64,000 nt of DNA from Streptomyces peucetius (GTDB lineage Bacteria > Actinomycetota > Actinomycetes > Streptomycetales > Streptomycetaceae). A program made the position numbers and the translations under genes. Positions 43,929 through 52,062 of the stretch are shown in pieces. Where the stretch lies: contig NZ_CP107567.1 of NCBI RefSeq assembly GCF_025854275.1, positions 7,440,001 to 7,504,000 of the forward strand. Reading direction: 5' to 3'. Numbering within the stretch: position 1 is the first letter of the stretch; the number at the start of each line of letters is the position of its first letter. The notes under the pieces are model-generated. The model did not search any database. It had not been told where the DNA came from and saw only the letters and a list, made by a program, of their open reading frames with translations.

Positions 43929-44012
43929 GGGACAGAGAAGATCAGCCCCAGGCGGCGGGCGTCCAAGACCCGGCCGCCGCACGACTCATACCGCCGGACG
44001 CATGAGGCCTGG

Positions 44013-44912
44013 TCAAAGGGGCTGCCCGGTCCCGGTGCCGCGCAGCAGATCCACCGCGGTCCGCGCCGCCGTACCGATGGCCACGTCCGTCTGCGTATGG
44101 TTCGCGACGAGGTCCGGGGTGCGGGCGAACACGGCGACCGCGTACCGCCCGCCGTCCGGGAACTCGACCACACCCACCTCGTTGTGCAGCCCGGGCAGCG
44201 TCCCGGTCTTGGCCGCGACGCGCACGCCGTCGCCGAACCCGGCGGCCAGCCGGTGCCGGAACACCTGCCGGGCCATCAGGTCCCGCACCTGGGCACACGC
44301 CTGCGGCGGGCCGGCCTCGTCACGCCACACCATCCGCAGCAGCCGCGTCATCTCGCGCGGTGTGCTCGCGTTCGTACGGGCAGGGTCGTGGACGCCGAGC
44401 GCCCGCACCTGCTCGGGGGACAGGGTCGGGAACACCGCGGCGAACTCCCGCTCGTCTTGGGCCCCCACCTCGGCGAGCATCGACTCCAGCAACTGCCTCG
44501 GGCCGCCCACGATCCGGGTGCCCACCAGACCGAGTTCCGCGGCGAGCAGCGCCACGGTGTCCGCCCCGACCCGTTCCATCAGCAGGTCGGCCGCCGTGTT
44601 GTCACTCACCGCCATGGCGAAGTGCGCGAGGTCGCGCAGCGAAAGCTCCACGTCGTCCAGGCAGCCGCCGGTGCCCCAGCCACCGAGCCTGCGGTCCGCG
44701 CTCACCCGTACCCGCTCCCGGGGGTCGAGCTGACCGGCAGCCGCCTGCCGGGCGAACTCCAGCACCAGCAGCACCTTGAACACGGAGGCCACCACCACCG
44801 GTTCGTCGGGGCGGCACCCGACCTCCCCCGGGCCGTCGATGTCCACGGCGTGCAGCGCCCCCGCGGCCCCCGCCGCGGCGAACACCGCACCCAGCCGCTC
44901 CTCCACCCGCAT
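44013..44912 (-). CDS. Class A beta-lactamase-like serine hydrolase, no signal peptide
   Basis: A 299-residue protein with the serine acylase motifs SVFK (S-x2-K), SDN and KTG in correct order and spacing. However, it starts directly with the mature-like fold (MRVEERLGAVFAAAG), so it should be cytoplasmic, and the omega-loop motif E-x2-L-N that carries the deacylating Glu166 in class A enzymes is absent after SDN. Real beta-lactam hydrolysis is therefore doubtful; an esterase or penicillin-binding role is possible. ATG 44912 is 11 nt after GGGAG; GTG 44924 is the alternative. Divergent from a LysR gene, with 39 nt between, as in the blaL/blaA arrangement of S. cacaoi. Confidence 0.8.
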   Translation of the reverse strand: MRVEERLGAVFAAAGAAGALHAVDIDGPGEVGCRPDEPVVVASVFKVLLVLEFARQAAAGQLDPRERVRVSADRRLGGWGTGGCLDDVELSLRDLAHFAMAVSDNTAADLLMERVGADTVALLAAELGLVGTRIVGGPRQLLESMLAEVGAQDEREFAAVFPTLSPEQVRALGVHDPARTNASTPREMTRLLRMVWRDEAGPPQACAQVRDLMARQVFRHRLAAGFGDGVRVAAKTGTLPGLHNEVGVVEFPDGGRYAVAVFARTPDLVANHTQTDVAIGTAARTAVDLLRGTGTGQPL

Positions 44913-44951
44913 CCGGATCAACACTCCCGCCTGTCGCCTAAGGTCTTCCCC

Positions 44952-45902
44952 GTGGATCTCCTGCGCCACTTGCGTATCTTCGTCGCCGTCGCCGACGAGT
45001 TGAACTTCGGGCGGGCAGCCGAACGGCTCGGGATGGCCCAGCCCCCGCTGAGCCGTGCCGTGCGCAGACTGGAGGACGACCTCGGGGCCGAACTCTTCGA
45101 CCGCTCCCGCCGGCAGGTGCGGCTCACCCCGGCCGGCTCGGTGCTCCTCGACGAGGCGAGGGAGCTGCTGGCACGCGAGGAGCGTACGAGAGCGCTCGTC
45201 CGGCGCGCCCGCGACGGCGACCTCGGGACGCTGCGCGCCGGCGTGCCGCCCGACACCTCGGCCGCGGTGCTCTCCGCGCTCCTCGTCCGGTGCGACGAGC
45301 GCGGACTGCGGGTCGATCTCCAGGAGGTGACGACGGACGAGCAGCTGCGGCTGCTGGCCTCCGGGGGCCTGGACACAGGGCTGGTGCATCAGCCGGTCGA
45401 CGCCACGGAACTGGAGTTGGGACCGGAGGTCCGTATCGAGCTCGGAGTGGTGCTGCCCCGGACATCGCCTCTCGCGCGGCTGCCGGAGGTCGCCGTGGGC
45501 GACCTGGCGGGGCACGACCTGGTCCTCTTCCCCCGGACGTCGGCGCCCGGCTGGTACGACACGACGCTCGACGTCTGCCGGCGGGAGGGCTTCGTCCCCG
45601 GCAGGATCAGGCACGCACGCAACCCGGAGTTCCTCATCGGCCTGGTGACGGCGGGTCACGGAGTCGCCTTCGACCAGGGGACGGTCGCCCGCAAGGAGCC
45701 CAGGGCCGCCTGGCGGCCGCTCGTCGGCCGGCCGCTCGCCCAGCGGATCTGTGCCGCCTGGCCCCGCCGGTCGCCGCACGGCGCCGCGGCCCGGGAGTTC
45801 GCCGCTGTCGCGGCGGAGGTGCTCGGGCGCGACCGTACGGCGGTGCCGTACGGCGGGGGAGGGGAGGCGGGGCCACGGCCCTGGTCGGTGGTGTACGGCT
45901 GA
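44952..45902 (+). CDS. LysR-type regulator divergent from serine hydrolase
   Basis: A 316-residue LysR regulator. DNA-binding region: LRIFVAVADELNFGRAAERL and MAQPPLSRAVRRLEDDLGAE; effector domain from about 90 onward. The last 25 residues are Gly/Pro-rich and variable. GTG 44952 gives the canonical start (VDLLRHLRIF). The gap to the divergent hydrolase gene is only 39 nt, so its operator must overlap both promoters; no clear palindrome was found there. Likely regulates the hydrolase gene. Confidence 0.88.
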   Translation: MDLLRHLRIFVAVADELNFGRAAERLGMAQPPLSRAVRRLEDDLGAELFDRSRRQVRLTPAGSVLLDEARELLAREERTRALVRRARDGDLGTLRAGVPPDTSAAVLSALLVRCDERGLRVDLQEVTTDEQLRLLASGGLDTGLVHQPVDATELELGPEVRIELGVVLPRTSPLARLPEVAVGDLAGHDLVLFPRTSAPGWYDTTLDVCRREGFVPGRIRHARNPEFLIGLVTAGHGVAFDQGTVARKEPRAAWRPLVGRPLAQRICAAWPRRSPHGAAAREFAAVAAEVLGRDRTAVPYGGGGEAGPRPWSVVYG

Positions 45903-46268
45903 GGGGCCGTCACGGCCGTCGAGCGGACCGGGGCCGGGGGCGGTCCAGGAGCGGGGCCGGAGCAGAACCGGCATATGTTCCGGTCATGTTTGCGGCGTGA
46001 GAATGTGCATGGATTCTGTGCCCGCACCGAAGAACGTCCGTTGAGGGCCCGCCTTCAGGGCGGAATATTCGCTTCCTGTGGTACCCGCAGGCCGCGTGAT
46101 CGCAAGATCAACTTCTGTTCAATTCCGTACCTCTCGCGTCGAGTTGTCCATTTCGCGGCCAAGCGGCCCCCGCCGTTTACCGGGCGTCTCGCGGATCCAG
46201 GTAGGCATGTCCGCGGGCGGTGCCGACCACACCGCCGTACGGACCACAGCACCTCTGGGGGATCAGTC
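45903..46268. other. Upstream region of melC operon
   Basis: No gene is supported. It contains a small CCGCC-TTCAG-GGCGG hairpin near 46052 and a lower-GC stretch at 46090-46160 likely to hold the melC promoter; no confident hexamer pair could be named. Confidence 0.4.
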
Positions 46269-46670
46269 ATGTCCCGACTCACCCGCCGTCAGGCCCTGGG
46301 CGCCGGCGCCGCCGCGGGCCTCGCCGTCGTCGGCGCCGCGCCTCCGGCACCTGCCGCACCTGCCACGGCTGCCGCACCGGCCGCCGTGCGACGGCGCACC
46401 GTCCACGGCACTCCGCAGCCCTTCGACGAGGTCTACCTCGGCCGTCGCATACAGGGCGGCCCGTCGCACAGCGGCGGCCACCACGCACACCACGCGGACG
46501 GCTGGATTGTGCGGATCGACGGCCAAGAACTGCACGTCATGCGCAACGCCGACGGTACGTGGATCAGCGTCGTGAACCACTACGAGCCGCAGGCCACCCC
46601 GCGGGCCCTCGCGCGCGCCGCGGTCCTGGAACTCCAGGGCGCCTCCCTCGTCCCCCTCGACCTCGCCTGA
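46269..46670 (+). CDS. melC1: Tyrosinase cofactor / copper chaperone
   Basis: A 133-residue protein with a twin-arginine signal ([20 protein letters not shown]). The body has the family features: [11 protein letters not shown], the His-rich copper-donating segment [12 protein letters not shown], and [20 protein letters not shown] followed by [14 protein letters not shown]. MelC1 binds apo-tyrosinase, delivers copper and carries it through the Tat pathway. GGGGGA lies 6 nt before the ATG. It is followed 19 nt later by melC2, forming the classical melanin operon. Confidence 0.95.
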   Translation: MSRLTRRQALGAGAAAGLAVVGAAPPAPAAPATAAAPAAVRRRTVHGTPQPFDEVYLGRRIQGGPSHSGGHHAHHADGWIVRIDGQELHVMRNADGTWISVVNHYEPQATPRALARAAVLELQGASLVPLDLA

Positions 46671-46689
46671 CCCGGGAGCAGCCCGCACC

Positions 46690-47517
46690 ATGACCGTACG
46701 CAAGAACCAGGCCGCGCTCACCACCGCCGAGAAGAGGCGTTTCACCGACGCGGTGCTCGAACTCAAGCGGACCGGCCGCTACGACGCCTTCGTCACCACC
46801 CACAACGGTTTCATCATGAGCGACACCGACCACGGGCCCCGCACCGGCCACCGGTCGCCGTCGTTCCTGCCCTGGCACCGCAGATTCCTCCTCGACTTCG
46901 AGCAGGCGCTGCAGTCCGTCGACCCGTCCGTCGCCCTGCCGTACTGGGACTGGACGGTCGACCGCACACCCGCCTCCTCGCTCTGGGCGGCCGACTTCCT
47001 CGGCGGCACCGGCCGCAGCCGCGACGGCGCAGTCATGGACGGGCCGTTCGCCGCCGCGGCCGGGAACTGGCCGATCACCGTGCGGGTGGACGGCCGTGAC
47101 CATCTGCGGCGCTCGCTCGGCGCCCGCGGCCTCCAACTGCCCACCCGGGCCGAGACCGACTCGGTCCTCGCCATGCCCGTCTACGACATGCCCCCCTGGA
47201 ACAGCGCCTCAGACGGCTTCCGCAACCACCTCGAAGGCTGGCGCGGCGTCAACCTCCACAACCGGGTCCATGTCTGGGTCGGCGGTCAGATGGCCACTGG
47301 AGTCTCCCCCAACGACCCCGTGTTCTGGCTGCACCACGCCTTCATCGACCGGCTCTGGACGCAGTGGCAGACCCGTCACCCGGACTCGGCGTACGCCCCG
47401 GCGGCCGCCACGTCCGACGTGGTGGACCTGCACGACCCGATGCGCCCCTGGAACGACGTGACACCCGCCGACATGCTCGACCACAGACCGCACTACACCT
47501 ACGACACCGCCGCGTAG
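46690..47517 (+). CDS. melC2: Tyrosinase
   Basis: A 275-residue type-3 copper enzyme that oxidises tyrosine to L-DOPA and dopaquinone, giving melanin. All six copper ligands are in place: CuA His38, His54, His63 and CuB His190, His194, His216, the same numbering as the S. castaneoglobisporus enzyme. PYWDWTVD and NDPVFWLHHAFIDRLWTQWQ flank the sites. It has no signal peptide of its own and is exported with MelC1. The stop codon touches a hairpin that likely terminates both this operon and the convergent UvrA-like gene. Confidence 0.96.
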   Translation: MTVRKNQAALTTAEKRRFTDAVLELKRTGRYDAFVTTHNGFIMSDTDHGPRTGHRSPSFLPWHRRFLLDFEQALQSVDPSVALPYWDWTVDRTPASSLWAADFLGGTGRSRDGAVMDGPFAAAAGNWPITVRVDGRDHLRRSLGARGLQLPTRAETDSVLAMPVYDMPPWNSASDGFRNHLEGWRGVNLHNRVHVWVGGQMATGVSPNDPVFWLHHAFIDRLWTQWQTRHPDSAYAPAAATSDVVDLHDPMRPWNDVTPADMLDHRPHYTYDTAA

Positions 47518-47533
47518 CCCCCGCCGCGGGGGC
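47517..47533. terminator. Compact hairpin between melC2 and uvrA-like gene
   Basis: GCCCCCG-CCG-CGGGGGC: a perfect 7-bp stem with a 3-nt loop in the 24-nt gap between convergent genes; probably bidirectional. Confidence 0.6.
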
Positions 47534-47541
47534 GACGGAGC

Positions 47542-49881
47542 CTATCGTCCGAGCGCCTCGGCGAGATACGGCGCGGTGCGGCTGCCCGCCGCCCGCGCCA
47601 CCTCGGCCGGGGAGCCGGACGCGACGATGCGGCCGCCCTCGTCACCCCCGCCCGGACCCATGTCGATGACCCGGTCCGCGCCCGCCACCACGTCCATGTC
47701 GTGCTCGACCACCACCACCGTGTTCCCTGCGTCGACCAGGCCGTGCAGTTGACGCATCAGTACCTCCACGTCGGCGGGGTGCAGCCCGGTCGTCGGCTCG
47801 TCGAGCACGTACAGGGTGTGACCGCGGCGCAGGCGCTGCAGCTCCGTGGCGAGCTTGATCCGCTGGGCCTCACCGCCCGACAGTTCGGTCGCCGGCTGGC
47901 CGAGCCGCAGATAGCCGAGCCCCACGTCGAGCAGCGCGCGGAGACTGCGCTCGGCCGCCGGGGTCCCGGTGAGGAAGTCCGCCGCGCCCTCGACGGTCAG
48001 GTCCAGCACCTCGGCGATGTTCAGGCCCCGGTGCCTCACCTGGAGCGTCTCCTCGTTGTAGCGGGCGCCACCGCAGGCCGGGCAGGGCGTGTACGTGCTG
48101 GGCAGGAACAGCAGCTCCACCGAGATGAATCCCTCGCCCTGACAGGTCTCGCACCGCCCGCCGGACACGTTGAACGAGAACCGGCCCGCCCGGTAACCCC
48201 GCTCCCGGGCCTCCCCGGTGGCGGCGAACACCTTGCGGACCACGTCGAACAGGCCCGTGTACGTGGCGAGGTTGGAGCGCGGCGTACGGCCGATCGGCTT
48301 CTGATCGACCGTCACCAGACGTCCGACGCCCGGGTGTTCCTCCGTGACGGAGCCGACGAGGGTGGACTTCCCCGAGCCCGACACACCCGTCACCGCGGTG
48401 AGGACCCCGAGCGGCAGGCGCGTGGTGAGCCCGCGCAGATTGTGGCGGGTCACCGGCCCCAGCGTGAGGTGGCCGGACGGTTCGCGCGGTGTCCGGACGG
48501 GTGGCGGCCCGGCCTCCAGGAGGAAACGCCGGGTGACCGACTCGCTCACCCCGGCCAGCTGCTCCGGAGGACCGCTGTGCAGGACCCGCCCGCCGTGCTC
48601 GCCCGCCAGCGGCCCGACGTCCACCAGCCAGTCCGCGTGCCGGACCACCCCGAGGTGGTGCTCCACCACGAACACCGAATTGCCGCCCGCCTTGAGACGG
48701 TCGAGGACGACGAGCAGCGCCTCCGTGTCGGCCGGATGCAGTCCCGCCGACGGCTCGTCCAGCACGTACACCACGCCGAACAGTCCCGAGCGCAGCTGGG
48801 TCGCCAGCCGCAGCCGCTGCAGCTCACCGCTGGAGAGCGTGGGAGTGGCCCGGTCCAGGCTCAGATAGCCGAGGCCCAGTTCGGTCACCGTGGCGACCCG
48901 CGCCAGCAGGTCCGCCGTCAGCACCCGCGCCGTCTCACCGCCGTCCCCCTCCCGCAGCACTCCGGCCAGGGCTGTCAGCGGCAGCGCCGCGAGCTCGGCG
49001 ATCGTACGGCCCGCGAAGGTCACCGCGAGCGACTCCGGCCGCAGCCTGCGGCCCGCACAGACCGGGCAGGGCTCACTGGTCAGGAACCGCTCCGCCCTGG
49101 CGCGCAGCGTCCGGCTCCTGGAGTCCGAGAACGTGTGCAGCACATAGCGCCGGGCGCTCATGTACGTCCCCTGGTAGGGGCGCTGGATGCGGCCCGCCTC
49201 CCGGACCGGGTGCACGGTGACGACCGGCTGCTCGTCCGTGAAGAGGATCCAGTCCCTGTCCTGCTGCGCCAGGTCCCGCCAGGGCCGGTCCACGTCGTGG
49301 CCGAGGGCGTCCAGCACATCACGCAGGTTCTTGCCCTGCCAGGCGCCGGGCCAGGCGGCGATCGCCCCCTCGCGGATCGACAGCGAGGGATCGGGCACCA
49401 GCAGCTCCTCCGTGGTGCTGTGCACGCGGCCCAGGCCGTGGCACTTGGGGCAGGCGCCGGCGGCCGTGTTCGGCGAGAAGGCGTCCGAGTCGAGACGCGG
49501 TGCGCCCTCGGGGTGGTCGCCGACCCGGGAGAACAGCATGCGCAGCGAGTTGGAGAGCGTGGTGACCGTCCCCACGGAGGAGCGCGAGGAGGGGGAGGAG
49601 CGGCGCTGCTCCAGCGACACCGCGGGCGGCAGACCGGTGATCTCACCCACCTTCGGCGCGCCCACCTGGTGGATCAGCCGGCGGGCGTACGGCGCGACGG
49701 ACTCGAAGTACCGGCGCTGGGCCTCTGCGTAGACGGTGCCGAACGCCAGCGAGGACTTGCCGGAGCCGGACACGCCGGTGAACACGACCAGGGCGTCGCG
49801 CGGGATGTCCACGTCGACGCCGCGCAGGTTGTGCTCCCAGGCGCCTCTGACGCGCACATACGGGTCGTGAGGGGTGTGCAT
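47542..49881 (-). CDS. UvrA2-like ABC ATPase
   Basis: A 779-residue twin-ABC protein of the UvrA family. Two Walker A motifs (TGVSGSGKSSLAFG near the start and TGVSGSGKSTLVGS in the second half), two signature motifs (LSSGELQRLRLA, LSGGEAQRIKLA) and zinc modules (CPVCAGRRL; CETCQGEGF/CPACGGARY) are present. At 779 residues it is shorter than UvrA (about 950-1000) and lacks the full UvrB-binding insertion, as in UvrA2/DrrC-type proteins linked to DNA-damaging drug tolerance. TAGAAT lies 8 nt before the ATG and no ribosome-binding site is seen, so it may be leaderless. A self-resistance role is inference; no biosynthetic cluster is adjacent. Confidence 0.88.
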   Translation of the reverse strand: MHTPHDPYVRVRGAWEHNLRGVDVDIPRDALVVFTGVSGSGKSSLAFGTVYAEAQRRYFESVAPYARRLIHQVGAPKVGEITGLPPAVSLEQRRSSPSSRSSVGTVTTLSNSLRMLFSRVGDHPEGAPRLDSDAFSPNTAAGACPKCHGLGRVHSTTEELLVPDPSLSIREGAIAAWPGAWQGKNLRDVLDALGHDVDRPWRDLAQQDRDWILFTDEQPVVTVHPVREAGRIQRPYQGTYMSARRYVLHTFSDSRSRTLRARAERFLTSEPCPVCAGRRLRPESLAVTFAGRTIAELAALPLTALAGVLREGDGGETARVLTADLLARVATVTELGLGYLSLDRATPTLSSGELQRLRLATQLRSGLFGVVYVLDEPSAGLHPADTEALLVVLDRLKAGGNSVFVVEHHLGVVRHADWLVDVGPLAGEHGGRVLHSGPPEQLAGVSESVTRRFLLEAGPPPVRTPREPSGHLTLGPVTRHNLRGLTTRLPLGVLTAVTGVSGSGKSTLVGSVTEEHPGVGRLVTVDQKPIGRTPRSNLATYTGLFDVVRKVFAATGEARERGYRAGRFSFNVSGGRCETCQGEGFISVELLFLPSTYTPCPACGGARYNEETLQVRHRGLNIAEVLDLTVEGAADFLTGTPAAERSLRALLDVGLGYLRLGQPATELSGGEAQRIKLATELQRLRRGHTLYVLDEPTTGLHPADVEVLMRQLHGLVDAGNTVVVVEHDMDVVAGADRVIDMGPGGGDEGGRIVASGSPAEVARAAGSRTAPYLAEALGR

Positions 49882-49909
49882 AACGGACGATTCTAGGTGT
49901 CGGCGCTGG

Positions 49910-50926
49910 TCAGCCGGTCGGCGACTGCCCTGTGATCCGGGCCAGACGCCGCAGCGAGTCCAGCAGCGCGGCACGGTCGTAGGTGCTCGTCGTGACCAGC
50001 ACCTCGTCGGCGCCGCTCTCCTTCACCGCTGTCCCCAGCGCCTCGGCGACCTGCTCCTCGGTGCCCGCGATGTGGCCCCGCAGGCCCGACTCGTACAAGT
50101 CCCGCTCCTTGGCGGTCATCTCCAGGGCCTCGATCCGCTCCGGCGGCATGAGCGGCGGAAACGTCCCGTGGGTGCGGGAGTACGCCATCGACCAGGCCTC
50201 CGGCATCAGCAGCCGGTGCGCCTCCTCCTCGGTCCCGGCGACCGCGACCGTCCCCGCGACGACCACGTACGGCCGCTCGGCCCACCGGGACGGGCGGAAC
50301 TCCCGCCGGTAGCCGTCCACGGCCGTCAGCAGCCGGTCCCGGCCGCGCAGATCACCGATGACCAGCGGCACGCCGGCCCGCGCCGCGATCCGCGCGCCTT
50401 CCCCGGTGGCGAGCAGGTACGGCGGCACCCGGAGGCCCTCGGAGGGGCGGGCGCGGACGTGGGGATGCGCCGTCTGCCCGCCGGTGAACCAGCCGAGGAG
50501 TTCCTCCAGTTGCACCGCGAAGTCCTCGGCGTCCTTCTTCTCCCGGCCCAGCGCCCTGCGGATGCCGTCGGTGAAGCCGACGGAACGGCCGAGGCCCATG
50601 TCGACTCGGCCCGGGAAGAGCGACTCCAGCACGCCGAACTGCTCGGCGACGACCAGCGGCTGGTGGTTGGGCAGCATGACCCCGCCGGTGCCCACGCGGA
50701 TCGACGTGGTGGCGGCCGCGACGGCCGCCGCCAGCACGGTGGGCGCCGAACCGGCGACGCCGGGCACACCGTGGTGCTCCGAGACCCAGAACCGGTGGTA
50801 GCCCAGGGCCTCGGCGTGCCGGGCGAGGCTCACGGTGTCGCGCAGCGCGGCGGGAGCGTCGTACCCCTCCCGGGTGCGGGAGCGGTCGAGCACGGACAGG
50901 CGGGTCGATGCGGTCACTGAGCTCAC
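49910..50926 (-). CDS. LLM-class flavin-dependent oxidoreductase
   Basis: A roughly 338-residue TIM-barrel oxidoreductase of the luciferase-like monooxygenase group (LSVLDRSRTREGYDAPAALR, FWVSEHHGVPGVAGSAP, IRVGTGGVMLPNHQPLVVAE). Members use FMNH2 or F420; the bacterial-luciferase-like HHG motif suggests FMN. Start uncertain: GTG 50926 or GTG 50917 are both reasonable; TTG 50938 is less likely. It reads 28 nt upstream of, and in the same direction as, the UvrA-like gene; because that gene has its own promoter-like element, co-transcription is not certain. Confidence 0.85.
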   Translation of the reverse strand: MSSVTASTRLSVLDRSRTREGYDAPAALRDTVSLARHAEALGYHRFWVSEHHGVPGVAGSAPTVLAAAVAAATTSIRVGTGGVMLPNHQPLVVAEQFGVLESLFPGRVDMGLGRSVGFTDGIRRALGREKKDAEDFAVQLEELLGWFTGGQTAHPHVRARPSEGLRVPPYLLATGEGARIAARAGVPLVIGDLRGRDRLLTAVDGYRREFRPSRWAERPYVVVAGTVAVAGTEEEAHRLLMPEAWSMAYSRTHGTFPPLMPPERIEALEMTAKERDLYESGLRGHIAGTEEQVAEALGTAVKESGADEVLVTTSTYDRAALLDSLRRLARITGQSPTG

Positions 50927-50986
50927 ATACCGGTTCAACGCTCACGGCCCGCCGGGATTCCCGTTCCCCGCTCTAGGGTGGGCGGT

Positions 50987-51484
50987 GTGACACACAGCAG
51001 CAGGCCGCTGGCCGTATTCGACCTCGACGGGACGCTCTCCGACGCCGGGCACCGCCAGCATCTGCTGGAACGCAAGCCGCGCGCCTGGGACGCCTTCTTC
51101 GCCGCTGCCCCGTACGACCCGCCGCTCGCCGAGGGCGTGGCGCTGTGCCTGGAGGCCGCGAAGGAGTGCGAGGTCATGTACCTCACGGGCCGACCGGAGC
51201 GGTGCAGGGCGGACACCCTGGACTGGCTCGCCGCCCAGGGGCTGCCGGAGGGCCGCCTCTTCATGCGGCGCAACGACGACCGGCGGCCGGCCCGCAGGAC
51301 CAAACTGGAGATCCTGCGGCGGCTCGCCCGCGACCGGGAGGTCGGCATGCTGGTCGACGACGACGAACTGGTCTGCCAGGACGCGGAGCGCGCCGGCTTC
51401 AGGGTGGTACGGGCGGCGCGCTGGGGCGCGTCGAGCACGACACCCGTGATGCGGGACGCGCAGGAGCGCGAGGGCCGCACCTGA
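50987..51484 (+). CDS. HAD-superfamily phosphatase
   Basis: A 165-residue HAD protein: motif I FDLDGTLSD (nucleophile Asp and acid/base Asp), motif II Thr in YLTGRPERCR, Lys in RTKLEILRRL and motif IV VDDDELVCQDAERAG. Small size and the polynucleotide-kinase-phosphatase-like LTGRP segment suggest a compact phosphatase acting on a small molecule or nucleic-acid end; substrate unknown. TAGGGT ends 7 nt before the GTG and no ribosome-binding site is present, so it is probably leaderless. Confidence 0.85.
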   Translation: MTHSSRPLAVFDLDGTLSDAGHRQHLLERKPRAWDAFFAAAPYDPPLAEGVALCLEAAKECEVMYLTGRPERCRADTLDWLAAQGLPEGRLFMRRNDDRRPARRTKLEILRRLARDREVGMLVDDDELVCQDAERAGFRVVRAARWGASSTTPVMRDAQEREGRT

Positions 51485-51514
51485 GGCGGCCGTCCCGCGA
51501 GGGCGCTCGGGCGG

Positions 51515-51730
51515 TCAGTCGCCGTCCTCGAGACGGAAGCCCACCTTCAGACCGACCTGGTAGTGCTCGATCTGCCCGTCGACGATGTGACCGCGGACCT
51601 GCGTCACCTCGAACCAGTCGAGGCCCCGCAGCGTCTGCGACGCCCGGGTGATCCCGTTTCGGATGGCCTGGTCGACACCGTCGTGCGAGGTGCCCACGAT
51701 CTCGGTGACGCGGTAGGTGTGGTTGGACAT
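51515..51730 (-). CDS. Dodecin flavin-binding protein
   Basis: A 71-residue protein matching dodecin along its whole length: YRVTEIVGTSHDGVDQAIRN, ITRASQTLRGLDWFEVTQVR and the C-terminal QVGLKVGFRLED. The central Trp (LDWFEV) stacks on the flavin. It forms a hollow 12-mer that stores flavin or CoA. GAGAGGAG precedes the ATG. It is monocistronic and convergent with the HAD phosphatase gene. Confidence 0.95.
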   Translation of the reverse strand: MSNHTYRVTEIVGTSHDGVDQAIRNGITRASQTLRGLDWFEVTQVRGHIVDGQIEHYQVGLKVGFRLEDGD

Positions 51731-52062
51731 GTCTGTCGCGCTCCTCTCGATGCGTTCACTCCACCGTGCCCCACGAAAAGGCTTCCCGCGAGGCGTCGGT
51801 GTCCGGCGGCCGTGCACGCCGGGCCGTGCACGCCGGCGTGCCGCACCGGCGGCGACGGGGCGGTGGCGTTCCGGCCACAGCCATGAATGCCGTGTGAAGG
51901 TCAGGTGAGCGCCCCGTGGACGGTACTCACGGGTCCTCCTTCGGTTGCCGGACTTGACCGGACCTTTGGTGCAGACCAAAATCCAGCCACACGCCCGTGC
52001 GAGCGCCGCGCGCTTCCCCCCACGTCGGGTCCATCCTCCGTGCCACGCAGAAGGTGTCCTAC
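51731..52062. other. Divergent intergenic region, dodecin / sugar-binding lipoprotein
   Basis: No gene seen. It contains two 13-bp direct copies CCGTGCACGCCGG (51810-51822, 51824-51836) and the DasR-like palindrome at 51965-51980. Confidence 0.5.
51965..51980. promoter_or_regulatory. DasR-like (dre) operator
   Basis: TTTGGT-GCAG-ACCAAA: a perfect 6+6 inverted repeat. The core TGGTGCAGACCA matches the DasR consensus TGGTCTAGACCA at 10 of 12 positions. Centre is about 90 bp upstream of the sugar-binding lipoprotein start. Confidence 0.6.

Noticed and set aside
44013..44912. Antibiotic-resistance class A beta-lactamase
   Set aside because: No signal peptide and no E-x2-L-N motif; called a beta-lactamase-like serine hydrolase instead.
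46003..46044. 13-codon leader peptide upstream of melC1
   Set aside because: Short frame with no ribosome-binding site and 225 nt from melC1; no evidence for attenuation.
47701..49896. A 731-codon plus-strand frame opposite the UvrA-like gene
   Set aside because: Shadow frame; the opposite strand has two complete ABC ATPase cassettes.
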